Below are positions 8,503-17,402 of a stretch of 64,000 nt of DNA, in pieces. This DNA comes from CAISDA01 sp050258555 (GTDB lineage Bacteria; Bacteroidota; Ignavibacteria; UBA10030; UBA8401). The notes below the pieces were generated by a model, which saw only the letters and a program-made list of their open reading frames with translations, was not told the origin of the DNA and searched no databases. Where the stretch lies: contig JBLMZA010000094.1 of NCBI GenBank assembly GCA_050258555.1, forward strand, positions 45,003 through 109,002. The letters run 5' to 3'. A program made the translations under genes and the position numbers. Positions within the stretch are counted from its first letter, which is position 1. Every line of letters starts with the position of its first letter.

Positions 8503-9717
8503 TTACGATGCTTCTTCTATCGGAAGCTGCATGCCGGAAGCCTCGAGCAGCACCGCTTCGAGCGCCTCGCCCTTGGCGCGCCAGTTGTTTTCCTTCGAGA
8601 CTGTCTGGTAGGCGTTCAGCGCGAGCTGCGTCCTGAGCGTCGCATCAGAGAACAGGCGCACAACCGCGTCGGCAAACGCCTCGGGTGTATCGGCGATGAG
8701 GGCCGAATGCCCGTGCGTGAGATTGATGCCTTCCACGCCGATCGCGGTCGAGACGATCGGACAGCGCATCGCCATCGCTTCAAGCGCCTTGCCGCGCACG
8801 CCCCCGCCGATCTGCAGCGGGATGATGAAGACGCTTGAGCGCGCGATGAAGGGCCGCACGTCCTCGACAAAGCCGGTCACCGTGACGCGATCTGATCGGA
8901 AGGCCTGCAGCCGCGCGCTCGGATTCTTTCCCACCACATACACATGCGCATCGGGCACGCGCGCCGTGATCAGCGGGAAGATTTCTTCCAGGAAATAGAG
9001 TATGCCCGTATCGTTCGGATGATAGGACATGAGCCCGGTGAAGACCATGGCATGAGGCTCGGGCGATGCATCGAGGTGTTCGAAGAACACCGGGTCGACG
9101 CCGTTCTGGATCACGCTCACCGGCGTTGAGGGAAGCCATGCGCGCAGAATGGCCGCATCGCGCTCGGTCGTGGCCGTCATGGCGCTGAAGCGCCGGCAGT
9201 TGCGCTTTTCGTCGCGTTCGCCGTAGCGGTAGGCCAGATAGTGAAACAGCTTCCAGAATCCGGGGCCCGTGTTCCGATACGTCCTGTAGATGAGATCGCT
9301 TTCCACATTGTGGGCGTCGCTCACGACCGGCACGCCCGAGGGGAAGCGGAAAAATCCGAAGCCCTGGGTCGTGCAGTAGATCACATCGAAGCGCTTCTGA
9401 CGGGCAAGGCGCGTGAGCGCCTGCTGCATCGGCTTTCTATAGAGCTGCCGGAACGTGCTGCGGCCCGTGGCAAGCAGCCAGAAGGCTTCGAAGGCATGGA
9501 AGATCCTCGGGCGGCGCTTGTCGATGAACGTCACGCTCTCGCACAGGTGTCCGTAGTGGGCGCGGAAGAGCCGCTCCTCGTCGCTTGTGCCGTAGGAAAG
9601 CACGGTCACCCGGTGGCGCCGGGCAAGCTCGCGGAAGAGCGGAAGGTTGCGCTTCGTTCCCCCCAGGTCGTAGGGAGGAGGAAGCGGGGCATAGGGAAAC
9701 ATCATCAGTATATTCAT
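8503..9717 (-). CDS. Glycosyltransferase family 4, exopolysaccharide-associated
   Basis: A 404-residue GT-B enzyme. The N-terminus reads MFPYAPLPPPYDLGGTKRNL, a glycine-containing acceptor loop followed by ELARRHRVTVLSYG. The C-terminal donor domain includes VFTGLMSYHPN, YVVGKNP, and IPLQIGGGVRGKALEAMAMRCPIVST. This layout resembles the sugar transferases found in PEP-CTERM/EpsH-type exopolysaccharide loci, although no exosortase gene is present here. It overlaps the preceding gene by 4 bases and is followed by a 53-base gap containing a TG-dinucleotide tract. Donor and acceptor are unknown. Confidence 0.87.
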   Translation of the reverse strand: MNILMMFPYAPLPPPYDLGGTKRNLPLFRELARRHRVTVLSYGTSDEERLFRAHYGHLCESVTFIDKRRPRIFHAFEAFWLLATGRSTFRQLYRKPMQQALTRLARQKRFDVIYCTTQGFGFFRFPSGVPVVSDAHNVESDLIYRTYRNTGPGFWKLFHYLAYRYGERDEKRNCRRFSAMTATTERDAAILRAWLPSTPVSVIQNGVDPVFFEHLDASPEPHAMVFTGLMSYHPNDTGILYFLEEIFPLITARVPDAHVYVVGKNPSARLQAFRSDRVTVTGFVEDVRPFIARSSVFIIPLQIGGGVRGKALEAMAMRCPIVSTAIGVEGINLTHGHSALIADTPEAFADAVVRLFSDATLRTQLALNAYQTVSKENNWRAKGEALEAVLLEASGMQLPIEEAS

Positions 9718-10826
9718 TGAGCCAGTCGTGGTTGTGTCGTATGTGTGTGTGAAGCCGGACGGACCGCATGGCGCTCGATCGCGCTTTCCACGATCGACTT
9801 CACGCGCGAGACCCAGTCTTCAAGCTTGTGATATTGCCGTGCATGCTCGAGCGCGGCGCGGCCCATGCGCTCGGCGACATCGGGATTGTTCCACAGGTAT
9901 TCGATCGCTTCGCGCATCGCGCGCTCATCGTTCACCGGCACGAACAGTCCCGTTTTCCCGTGCTCGATGATGTCGACCTGCCCCTTCGTCTTCGAACAGA
10001 TGACGGGCTTTCCCATGGCCATCGCTTCCAGAATGCTCGTCGAGCCGTTGTCGGTATCGGTCGAAAGCACGGGCATCACAAGAAAGCGGGACCGTGCATA
10101 GAGCTCTCTGAGCGCGCAGAAGTCCTTCTTCCCGGCCGTGATCAGGGGATACCGGCTCTGCGCATCGCGCAGTGTGTCGATCCAGGGGTCGTGCTTGCCC
10201 TGGACGATATTGGCGGCGATATGCAGCCGGATGCCCGTGGGCGCCGCGGCGCGGATGAGCGTTTCATAGTCGCGCATCTCGCGGCCGACCGAGCAGATCA
10301 TATCGGTGGAAGCCTGCGGCATCGGACGCCAGAACGCGGTATCGACCGGCCAGCGCAGAAGCGGCACTTTCTCCTCCGGAATGCCGAGCACGGATGCGGC
10401 ATGCTCGCGCTGCACGCTCGACATGAGGATGATCGCATCGAAGTGCGACTGTGCCAGAGACAGGAGCCGGGAGGTTTTCGGCTTCGAGATCCAGGAGAAG
10501 ATGCCGACATGCGGCATGCGCACGCCTCGCGCCTTCTGGAGGGCGGCAAAGGGAATGCCGATCTTTTCATTCCAGGAGATGACGGCATCGTAGCGCCGCG
10601 CGATCGCGAGGGCTTCAACGAGCTGCGATGTCCACACGGGCATCGTCCGGTAGAGCGTCCGGCGAAAGGCCGGCGCGCGATCGAGGCAGCGCTCGTTCAG
10701 AAGCTCCGTTTCGAGCTCGCGGTTGAAGAACGATGCCCGCGGATGCCGGTCCTCTTTCTCCAGACGCACGAGCTCATCCCATTCCGGACGCAGCTGATGT
10801 GCGCCGACCAGCGTCAGTGTTCTCAT
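9714..10826 (-). CDS. Glycosyltransferase family 4
   Basis: A 370-residue protein whose C-terminal half has the GT4 donor region: MPVLSTDTDNGSTSILEAM, then GKPVICSKTKGQVDIIEHG and TGLFVPVNDERAM. The open frame extends 46 codons further upstream, but that part would lie inside the deacetylase gene. The ATG at 10826 forms an ATGA overlap with the deacetylase stop, so it is the natural start. The N-terminal domain has no obvious membrane segment. It is one of three GT4 enzymes in this operon and therefore probably adds a distinct residue of the repeat unit. Confidence 0.86.
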   Translation of the reverse strand: MRTLTLVGAHQLRPEWDELVRLEKEDRHPRASFFNRELETELLNERCLDRAPAFRRTLYRTMPVWTSQLVEALAIARRYDAVISWNEKIGIPFAALQKARGVRMPHVGIFSWISKPKTSRLLSLAQSHFDAIILMSSVQREHAASVLGIPEEKVPLLRWPVDTAFWRPMPQASTDMICSVGREMRDYETLIRAAAPTGIRLHIAANIVQGKHDPWIDTLRDAQSRYPLITAGKKDFCALRELYARSRFLVMPVLSTDTDNGSTSILEAMAMGKPVICSKTKGQVDIIEHGKTGLFVPVNDERAMREAIEYLWNNPDVAERMGRAALEHARQYHKLEDWVSRVKSIVESAIERHAVRPASHTHTTQPRLAQ

Positions 10827-11758
10827 GTTCCTGTCTCCCGATGTTCCATCTGATAGTGAACGTCCTCGGGCGCCTCGGGCGCCTGAGCGGTGCGTGCGCC
10901 GCCGTGCATCCTGCGCCGGAAGGCATGAAGCGTGCCCTGCAGCGCCTTCTTCATGAGCCACCACAGCCAGCGGTAATGCACATAGACCGACTGCAGCTGG
11001 AACCAGAAGGCGATCCGGCTTTTCGAATCGTTCATCCGGATGCGCCGCACTTCCAGGTGATCGCTTCCGAAAATCGGCGGACCGGTGAAGGCGCCGCAGG
11101 CGATCGTGTAGCCCGCATCGCGCGCCATCTGCTTGATAGCCTCATTGGCCAGTCCGTAGGGATAGGAAAGCGTCCGCACGGGCGCATTGAGCAGAATCTC
11201 CAGCCCGATGCGCGCTTCGTACAATTCGTTCCAGGATTCCGATTCGGCAACGCCGGTGAGCCGCACATGGTGCATGGAATGGGCGCCGATTTCAAAGCCG
11301 GCTTCATGGAGCTCCAGAATCTCTTCCTCGCGCAACAGCTCGTAGACAGGAGAGATGCCGCGGTCCCATTCATTCGTCCTGATCGAGCGGCTGCCGAGCA
11401 CGAAGACCACGCCGCGCATGCCGAACTCCCTCATCACCGGATAGGCGTATGTGAACACGTCGCGGTAGCCGTCGTCGAACGTGATGATGACGGGCTTGCG
11501 CGGAAGGCTCAGGGCGCCCTGGCAGTAGAGCGCGTAGTCCTGGAATGTGATCGTGCTGTAGCCCCACTGCTCCAGGAGTTCCAGGTGCCGGCGGAATGTG
11601 TCACGGGCGATCGTGACGCCGGTCGTTTCGCAGGCCGGACGCTCCGGTCCGATCCGGTGATAGAAGAGCACGCGGATGTTATCCGGATCTCCGTTGCGCG
11701 GATGCTGCGCGCGTGCGGGAAGCATGTCCTTCCTGTATGTCTCCATAGAGTTCTTCAT
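10823..11758 (-). CDS. Polysaccharide deacetylase (NodB-like, carbohydrate esterase 4)
   Basis: This 311-residue protein carries the CE4 motifs. VIITFDDGYRDVF supplies the catalytic-base and metal-binding aspartates, IGAHSMHHVRL supplies the two metal-binding histidines, and LSYPYG is motif 3. Family members remove N- or O-acetyl groups from GlcNAc-containing polymers or lipid-linked sugars. No signal peptide or membrane anchor is visible, so it may act inside the cell on lipid-linked intermediates. Together with the two GH18 hydrolases encoded across the divergent promoter, it hints that the polymer contains N-acetylhexosamine. That is inference from gene content. Confidence 0.88.
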   Translation of the reverse strand: MKNSMETYRKDMLPARAQHPRNGDPDNIRVLFYHRIGPERPACETTGVTIARDTFRRHLELLEQWGYSTITFQDYALYCQGALSLPRKPVIITFDDGYRDVFTYAYPVMREFGMRGVVFVLGSRSIRTNEWDRGISPVYELLREEEILELHEAGFEIGAHSMHHVRLTGVAESESWNELYEARIGLEILLNAPVRTLSYPYGLANEAIKQMARDAGYTIACGAFTGPPIFGSDHLEVRRIRMNDSKSRIAFWFQLQSVYVHYRWLWWLMKKALQGTLHAFRRRMHGGARTAQAPEAPEDVHYQMEHRETGT

Positions 11759-11766
11759 GCCGGTGC

Positions 11767-13257
11767 CTACGATTCGGCGCGGGAGAATCCCGGCCGCAGA
11801 TTCACACGGCCGATGATCGAGCGCGCCAGCGCCTTATCAGAAGCCGTAAATGTTTTCATGAGCAGGAGCGAGACCGCATACGAGGCCGTCGCCAGTGCAG
11901 CCGAGGCGACCCACGTGACCGATGCGAGTGCAAGCAGCTCAAGGATGATGATCATCACCACGCCCGAGGCGAGCGTCTTCACCTGCGCTCCGATGCGCGC
12001 ATGTTCAAAGAGGCGCGACGGAATGAGCGCGAGCATGTTGATCATGACAAAGAGCTCGGTGATGAGCGTGGCGATGGCGGAGCCGATGCCGCCGTTGCCT
12101 GCCGAGTGCTGTGCAAAGGGGATGAGAAGATAATTCAATCCCACATTGACGAAGATGGCCAGGAACGCCGTGCGCGACATCGCTTTCTGCTTGTCCGACG
12201 AGAGAAGCACCGTTCCCAGCACGAAATCGATATAGAGCAGCACGACGCCCACAGAAAATATTTTCAGGATGAGCACCGAGGGCTCATAGGAGCTGCGTCC
12301 GAAAAACAGATGGATGATCTCGGGCGCGAACGAGAAGGCGCCGATGGCCATCGGGACGGCGGTCATCATGATCGCATCCAGGCTTTTCTGCAGCATGAGG
12401 CTCTCGGCCTGGCTGTCGGTGTTCCATTTCCTGCTCATGACCGGAAAGACCGCCACGGTGAAGATCACCGGCACGACCATGAGCGAATCGAAAAAGCGGT
12501 AGGCCGCCGCATACCAGCCCACGACCTGTTCGGGCGTCATGAGCGAGAGCATCACGGTGTCGATCCGGTAATAGATGACGCCGAAGACGGTGTTGAGAAA
12601 ATACGGCAGCCCTTCCTTCAGGAGCACGACGGCCTTCTTCCAGTCCACCTTCGGCATCGAATCAAAAAGCGCCGGCCGAAAGCGCGTCATCACGAGTGAG
12701 GCGCTCACGGTGCCCGAGACGGCGATGAGGGCATAGCCCACGGGACCGACGCCGAAGAGGAGCGCCGCAATGCCCACGGCCGCAGTCAGCACGGTTTCAG
12801 AGACCGCGCCGTAGGACGGATACTTCATGAGATCGGCCCCGCGGTAGCAGTTGCCGATCACGCTGTTGTAGCCGCTGGCAAGCGTGCCGAGTCCGAAGAT
12901 CGCAACGATGAGAATCACCTCCGCCGGATAGCCGACGGCGAAGGCATACCCGAGCATGAGCGTGAAGGAGGCGGCCCAGAGGAATGCGCGCGCGCCGAGC
13001 GAGTTCACGTAGATCGATGCGGTCTCTTCGGGATTTTTGGCCACGGCCTTCATGATCGAATAATTGCCGCCGAATTCGATCAGCAGCGCGAAGATGCCGG
13101 CTATCGACTGTCCCAGGTAGAGCCGCCCGTAGCCCACCGCTCCCAGACAGCGCGGAAGGAACATCATCAGGACCAGCGTGGATGATGTCGTAATGACGCG
13201 CGTGAATGAAAGCACCGCCACGTTCTTTGTTACGGATTTTGCCGCCGTGCTGACCAT
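11767..13257 (-). CDS. Lipid-linked polysaccharide flippase, Wzx/MATE-like (polysaccharide biosynthesis protein family)
   Basis: A 496-residue integral membrane protein with about a dozen hydrophobic stretches, the size and spacing expected of Wzx-type flippases. The first lies near residue 20 (VLSFTRVITTSSTLVLMMFL) and the last pairs lie near 390-470. Wzx proteins move undecaprenyl-diphosphate-linked repeat units across the inner membrane. The start overlaps the end of the WecG-like gene by 28 bases. A Wzy-type protein and a Wzz-type protein in the same operon complete a Wzx/Wzy-dependent assembly set. Sequence identity within this family is low, so the call rests on hydropathy, length and context. 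Confidence 0.83.
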   Translation of the reverse strand: MVSTAAKSVTKNVAVLSFTRVITTSSTLVLMMFLPRCLGAVGYGRLYLGQSIAGIFALLIEFGGNYSIMKAVAKNPEETASIYVNSLGARAFLWAASFTLMLGYAFAVGYPAEVILIVAIFGLGTLASGYNSVIGNCYRGADLMKYPSYGAVSETVLTAAVGIAALLFGVGPVGYALIAVSGTVSASLVMTRFRPALFDSMPKVDWKKAVVLLKEGLPYFLNTVFGVIYYRIDTVMLSLMTPEQVVGWYAAAYRFFDSLMVVPVIFTVAVFPVMSRKWNTDSQAESLMLQKSLDAIMMTAVPMAIGAFSFAPEIIHLFFGRSSYEPSVLILKIFSVGVVLLYIDFVLGTVLLSSDKQKAMSRTAFLAIFVNVGLNYLLIPFAQHSAGNGGIGSAIATLITELFVMINMLALIPSRLFEHARIGAQVKTLASGVVMIIILELLALASVTWVASAALATASYAVSLLLMKTFTASDKALARSIIGRVNLRPGFSRAES

Positions 13258-14048
13258 CGGAGCGTTTCTTCTGTGTGTGTGAAAAATTTCTCGCGAACGA
13301 TTGCGAATGCGAATTCAGGAAGCGTGAGCATGCGCTTCCAGCGTTTCGGCTCGCGCATGAGCCTGTAGAGCCATTCCAGACCCGCTCGCTGCATCCAGAG
13401 CGGAGCGCGTCTGGCCTTCCCGGCAATGAAGTCGAACGTGCCGCCGACGCCGATGGCCAGCGGCATCATAAGACGCGACTGCGTGCGGGCGATCCACAGG
13501 TCCTGCTTGGGCGGACCGTAGGCGACCAGCAGCACCTGCGCGCCCGAACGCTCGATCATGCCGCAGATCTCGTCTTCTTCCTCCACAGCGGGGGATCCGG
13601 CATAGGTCCCGGCGATCACAAGGCCGGGATTGCGCTCGGTGAGTATCCTCGCCGCTTCCTCGGCCACGCCGGGCGCGGCGCCAAGGAGGAAGAACCGGAT
13701 GCCGTGCCGCGCGGCAAGCGAGGCAAAGCGCGGGATCGAATCCGATCCCGTGATGCGCTCTGCGACCGGCCTGCCCAGGATCCGCGAGCCCCAGAGGATG
13801 CCCATGCCGTCGGCCACGCAGAGCGAGGCGCGGCGCAGCACCGAGAAGAACTCGGGATTCTTCCGCGCGATCATGATGAATTCCGGATTCACGGTCATCA
13901 CATGATGGGGTGAGCCGCTTAAGGCCATCTCGACAAAGAGGTCCATCGTCTCTTCCATCGAGACGTCATGGATCGGGATGCCAAGAATGTCGACGGCCCT
14001 GACCGAGGCCGCGCGCGAACGAGTCTGTGTACGCAGGGCGTTGTTCAT
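13230..14048 (-). CDS. WecG/TagA/CpsF family glycosyltransferase (GT26)
   Basis: This 272-residue protein belongs to the family that transfers N-acetylmannosamine(uronic acid) or a related sugar to lipid-linked GlcNAc. Recognisable blocks are VMTVNPEFI, VADGMGILWGSRILG, FFLLGAAPGVAEEA, VAYGPPKQDLWI, and GVGGTFDFIAGKARRAP followed by the WLYRLMREPKRW tail. The open frame continues 75 codons upstream into the methyltransferase gene; the ATG at 14048 begins just after that gene's stop, so it is chosen. Such enzymes usually catalyse the second sugar addition, after a WecA-type priming transferase, and a WecA/MraY-like domain is encoded at 21838. Confidence 0.9.
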   Translation of the reverse strand: MNNALRTQTRSRAASVRAVDILGIPIHDVSMEETMDLFVEMALSGSPHHVMTVNPEFIMIARKNPEFFSVLRRASLCVADGMGILWGSRILGRPVAERITGSDSIPRFASLAARHGIRFFLLGAAPGVAEEAARILTERNPGLVIAGTYAGSPAVEEEDEICGMIERSGAQVLLVAYGPPKQDLWIARTQSRLMMPLAIGVGGTFDFIAGKARRAPLWMQRAGLEWLYRLMREPKRWKRMLTLPEFAFAIVREKFFTHTEETLRWSARRQNP

Positions 14049-14052
14049 TGTC

Positions 14053-14754
14053 TTATGCCGCGTGTTTGTTTTTCTGAAGGATGATGCAGAATGCCGCCGC
14101 CTCATCCGTTCCGATCCTGCCGAATGTGAGCGCGCTGAAGAGCCGGTCGACGGCGCTCCAGACGGCGTAGAACACGACGCGCCGCTTTTCCGGATGATCG
14201 AAGCCGAACGTCTTCGACGACACGACCGACATGCCATGCTTGCGCGCCAGGCGCTCGATGCGCTTCGGGGCAATCGCCCAGCGGTGAAATGTCACAAACG
14301 GATAATTCTCATCCTGTCCCGCCCAGTCGTATCCGGCGATCTTCCGGGCGTAGAAGACGTGGAACCAGTGCGGCGTGAATTTCGTGATGAGTCCCCGAAG
14401 CGTGAACACGTTCGGCGAAGCCATCAGGACGATGCCGCCTTCGTTGACGGTGCGGAAGAAGTTGATGAGCGCCTTCTCGGGCTCGGGCAGATGCTCGAGC
14501 ACGTCCCAGCAGACGACCATGTCGTAGGCGTTCTCCGGAAGCCGGTAGGTCTGGATGTCACCGACGATCTTCTCGTGCATGTGCGAGTTGCGCTCGAGCT
14601 GCTTCAGCGAAATGTCGATGCCGCTTAAGATCGTGCCTTCGGGAAATTGGATGTGGCTTGCGGAGCCGCAGCCCGCTTCGAGCACGCGCCGGGGATTGCG
14701 TCCCGCAAGCAACTGGTCGATGCGCTGTTCGAGTTCAGGGTTGCCTTCGTTCAT
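14053..14754 (-). CDS. SAM-dependent class I methyltransferase
   Basis: A 233-residue protein with SAM motif I (VLEAGCGSASHIQF) near residues 23-36, an acidic ribose-binding region SGIDIS, and the post-motif CWDVLEHLPEPEKAL. This is a Methyltransf_11/23-type fold. The longer open frame would overlap the O-antigen ligase gene by over 180 bases; the ATG at 14754 forms an ATGA overlap with that gene's stop and is preferred. In this operon it probably O-methylates a sugar of the repeat unit, possibly capping the chain. The substrate is not shown by the sequence. Confidence 0.82.
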   Translation of the reverse strand: MNEGNPELEQRIDQLLAGRNPRRVLEAGCGSASHIQFPEGTILSGIDISLKQLERNSHMHEKIVGDIQTYRLPENAYDMVVCWDVLEHLPEPEKALINFFRTVNEGGIVLMASPNVFTLRGLITKFTPHWFHVFYARKIAGYDWAGQDENYPFVTFHRWAIAPKRIERLARKHGMSVVSSKTFGFDHPEKRRVVFYAVWSAVDRLFSALTFGRIGTDEAAAFCIILQKNKHAA

Positions 14755-16331
14755 GAGCGTGTATCCTTTCGTCGGTTGAAAAATGAGTGAACGGTTGTAT
14801 GCACTTTCTCCTTGGACCACCGGTCGAGAATCTGGATCACTCCCATGAGCGTGCCGAGCACGATCATATTGCGGCTGAATGTGAGCTGCATATCGACATA
14901 GGAGACGACCATCTGGTTGATGACCGAGATGACGCACATGGCCGAGACGGCCTTCAGGTACGGATCATCCATCCGGTGAAAGACAATCGAGCCCTGCGCC
15001 ACGAGCGCATTGAAGAAAAACCAGAAGAAAAATCCGCCGACGGCCCCCGATTTCACGAAGATCCAGAAAATCTGGTTGTGCGGAATGTATTCCGAGAGCG
15101 GGAAATCCCCACCCCACGGCCTGAGCGGACGGTCATAGGCCTGGCCGAAGCCGATGCCGCTGAAGGGCGCGCGGCGGAATGTGACGGCGAGATTGTAATT
15201 CTCGGCTTTCCGGTACATCGTCGATTCGACATCCTTGCCGCCTCTGACGCCGGGCTCATCCATCACGGTGGACTTGAACTGCTGGGCCACATAGCCCAGG
15301 CGGCTGTAGCTGTTCCAGAACGCGGCCGTGTAGAGTGAAAAGAGCACGAGAAAGAGCGCCAGAAACTTCACTGCCGCACGAAGCGGCCCGGAGGGAAGCA
15401 GAAACAGCACGCCGACGGCCGAAGCCATTCCGGAGGCGTATGTGGCCCGGCGCTGTCCGGCAATGAATCCGACAACCAGCGGCAGGAATGCGGCCAGGAG
15501 CGCCGTTTTCTGGCGGCTCTTCACTCCCAGCACGAGGAATGTGCCCAGAAGAATGAAAAGCAGCACCATGAAGAGCGGATCCTCGTGATTGGTGAATGTC
15601 TCGATGATCGCAGGCCAGACGCCGAATGAGAAACCGTTTGCGGCATAGTAGGCGGCGCCCTGGACGGCCTTGATCGTGATGCCCGCAATCAGGACGCCCA
15701 CGAGCACTTCAAGCTGTGAGCGCGTGCGGATCACCTGCGGCGTGAACCAATAGAGAATCGCCAGATACAGAAGCGCCCGCACTTCCCAGACGACGACGAT
15801 CGGATCGGCGCCCGAGGCCAGACCGTGCACGGAGGCCGCAAGAAGCGATGCGAAGCCGAGCACGGCCGGCACCTTCATGGGAACCGGCATGAAGCCGTAT
15901 TCGGGATCGACTGCCGCGCGCACCGCCCAGACAAGCACGACGAATGCGATGTGCAGCTCCATGAGCGAGACGATCATATAGCGCGGCATGCCGGGAATGA
16001 GATTGATGTTGGCGAAATAATTCGCGGCGCCGGTGAAGGGCATGACGTACTTCACGCTGTGCTGATCGAAAAAGAGCACCGCAAAAATCACGATGTAGAA
16101 TCCCCACTCGATGCGGAAGAGTGTGAGCGAGAGCACCGCATAGACAAGCACGAGGGCCGCGCCGGCGGCGACATTGCCGTCTGTCACGATCAGCGTCACG
16201 GCAAGCAGGCACGAGAGCACGAGCGAGAGCGCGAGCCAGAGCGAATGCACGAGCCGCTCGGCGCGCGCATTGGGCGAAAGAAGCCGCCCTGCGGCAATCG
16301 AAGAGGAAGATGTCAGTGTGCCTGATGCCAT
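14751..16331 (-). CDS. O-antigen polymerase/ligase-like membrane protein (Wzy/WaaL family)
   Basis: This is a polytopic membrane protein of about 526 residues with roughly 11 hydrophobic segments and one larger periplasmic loop (around IGFGQAYDRPLRPWGGDFPLS). It ends near HNQIFWIFVKSGAVGGFFFWF. The HNxxL-like segment before the last membrane spans and the overall topology are typical of Wzy_C/O-antigen ligase proteins, which polymerise repeat units or attach glycan to lipid A core. The ATG at 16331 is used; an in-frame TTG at 16373 overlaps the stop of the small upstream gene and is an alternative. Polymerase and ligase cannot be told apart from sequence alone. Confidence 0.84.
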   Translation of the reverse strand: MASGTLTSSSSIAAGRLLSPNARAERLVHSLWLALSLVLSCLLAVTLIVTDGNVAAGAALVLVYAVLSLTLFRIEWGFYIVIFAVLFFDQHSVKYVMPFTGAANYFANINLIPGMPRYMIVSLMELHIAFVVLVWAVRAAVDPEYGFMPVPMKVPAVLGFASLLAASVHGLASGADPIVVVWEVRALLYLAILYWFTPQVIRTRSQLEVLVGVLIAGITIKAVQGAAYYAANGFSFGVWPAIIETFTNHEDPLFMVLLFILLGTFLVLGVKSRQKTALLAAFLPLVVGFIAGQRRATYASGMASAVGVLFLLPSGPLRAAVKFLALFLVLFSLYTAAFWNSYSRLGYVAQQFKSTVMDEPGVRGGKDVESTMYRKAENYNLAVTFRRAPFSGIGFGQAYDRPLRPWGGDFPLSEYIPHNQIFWIFVKSGAVGGFFFWFFFNALVAQGSIVFHRMDDPYLKAVSAMCVISVINQMVVSYVDMQLTFSRNMIVLGTLMGVIQILDRWSKEKVHTTVHSFFNRRKDTRS

Positions 16332-16369
16332 ACGAGTATGAGAGTTCCTGTCGTTTAACAGTGTGCCGG

Positions 16370-16537
16370 TCAAAAGCCCGGCGGCTTTTCCATCATGTAG
16401 AATGCCGTGATGAAGACGGCGAGCTGCGCCAGCGTCAGCAGCGTGACGATCATATATTCCTTCATGCCCATGTGCGTGCTGCGCTTTCCGATGAAGATGC
16501 CGAATGCCATGAGCATCACGACCGCAAGAATCGTCAT
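16370..16537 (-). CDS. Small (55-residue) two-span membrane protein
   Basis: This short frame starts at ATG 16537 with a strong Shine-Dalgarno (GAGGAGG) about 9 bases upstream. It fills the otherwise empty 190-base space between the P-loop protein gene and the Wzy-like gene. The protein opens with a hydrophobic span (TILAVVMLMAFGIFI, residues 2-16), has a short basic/polar loop (GKRSTHMGMKEY), then a second span (MIVTLLTLAQLAVFITAFYM) and ends KPPGF. No family is recognised. The ribosome site, the tight fit in the operon and the stop codon touching the next possible start support a real gene. It may assist the polymerase or the chain-length complex. Confidence 0.7.
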   Translation of the reverse strand: MTILAVVMLMAFGIFIGKRSTHMGMKEYMIVTLLTLAQLAVFITAFYMMEKPPGF

Positions 16538-16564
16538 GTGTGCCGCCTCCTCGAGAAAAAACGT

Positions 16565-17386
16565 CTATAACAGATTATGCTTATCCACGCGGTTGAAGAC
16601 GAATCCGAGCACCTGGCTCTCGTTGAGCGTCGAAAGAAGCCGCTCGACTTCCCGCTCCTTCGTCTTGCCGGCGTTGACCACGACGATCACGCCGCCGAGC
16701 GCGGAGGTGAAGAGCGTCGGTATGGCCGATTCGGTGATCGAGGGAAGATCGACGATCACAAGCTCGTACGCGTTCTCGAGCGAGAAGAGCACGTTGCGGA
16801 ATTCCGTCAGCTGCTCGAGGCCCACCGTCGGCTTCAGCGCCTGGGGTGAGGCCGACTTCATGCTGTTGATGCGCATCGATTCAAGCGCGTTGTCGGCCGC
16901 GCTTCCTGCCGAGAGCACATGCAGATGGTTGATGCGCGTTTTGGCCACGGTGATCTTCGGCTGATAGAGACTCTCCAGCAGCCCCGGCGCCAGCGGCGTG
17001 CCGAAGATCTCGTGGCACTTCGGGCGGCGGATGTTGAGATCGATGAGGAGCGTTTCGCGCTGATTGGCCATGGCCAGCGATGCGGCCAGATTGGCCGCCA
17101 CGAGCGTCTTGCCTTCCCCGGGATTGGGACTGGTGATGCCGATCGTCAGCTTCCCGTGCGAATATTCCTTCGGCAGAAGCGAATACTTGAAGTGATCGTA
17201 GAACTGATGATTCACCGTCGAGGCGTCGATCTTGCGCCCGGTGACATGGGAATACACAATGGACTTTTCCAGACGCACCAGGCTCCGCGGAATCGCTTCG
17301 GCTTCCGCGGCCGGGTTCTCCTCGAAAGCCGCTTCGGACGCAGTCCCTTCGGGCTGTATGTAGGCATCGAATGGTTTCATGGACAT
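16565..17386 (-). CDS. BY-kinase-like / ParA-type P-loop ATPase of the polysaccharide co-polymerase system (CpsD/CapB-like)
   Basis: A 273-residue soluble P-loop protein encoded right after the Wzz-type gene, the usual place for the cytoplasmic half of a polysaccharide co-polymerase. Walker A is SPNPGEGKTLVAANLA. The Walker A' region LLIDLNIRRP resembles the BY-kinase block, but the second Asp is replaced by Asn. Walker B is VIVDLPS. The C-terminus (VFNRVDKHNLL) has no tyrosine cluster, so autophosphorylation of a tail as in Wzc/CapB looks unlikely. It may be an ATPase regulator of chain length instead of a kinase. AGGA lies about 10 bases before the ATG. Confidence 0.8.
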   Translation of the reverse strand: MSMKPFDAYIQPEGTASEAAFEENPAAEAEAIPRSLVRLEKSIVYSHVTGRKIDASTVNHQFYDHFKYSLLPKEYSHGKLTIGITSPNPGEGKTLVAANLAASLAMANQRETLLIDLNIRRPKCHEIFGTPLAPGLLESLYQPKITVAKTRINHLHVLSAGSAADNALESMRINSMKSASPQALKPTVGLEQLTEFRNVLFSLENAYELVIVDLPSITESAIPTLFTSALGGVIVVVNAGKTKEREVERLLSTLNESQVLGFVFNRVDKHNLL

Positions 17387-17402
17387 GGATTCTCTTTCCT
17401 TC

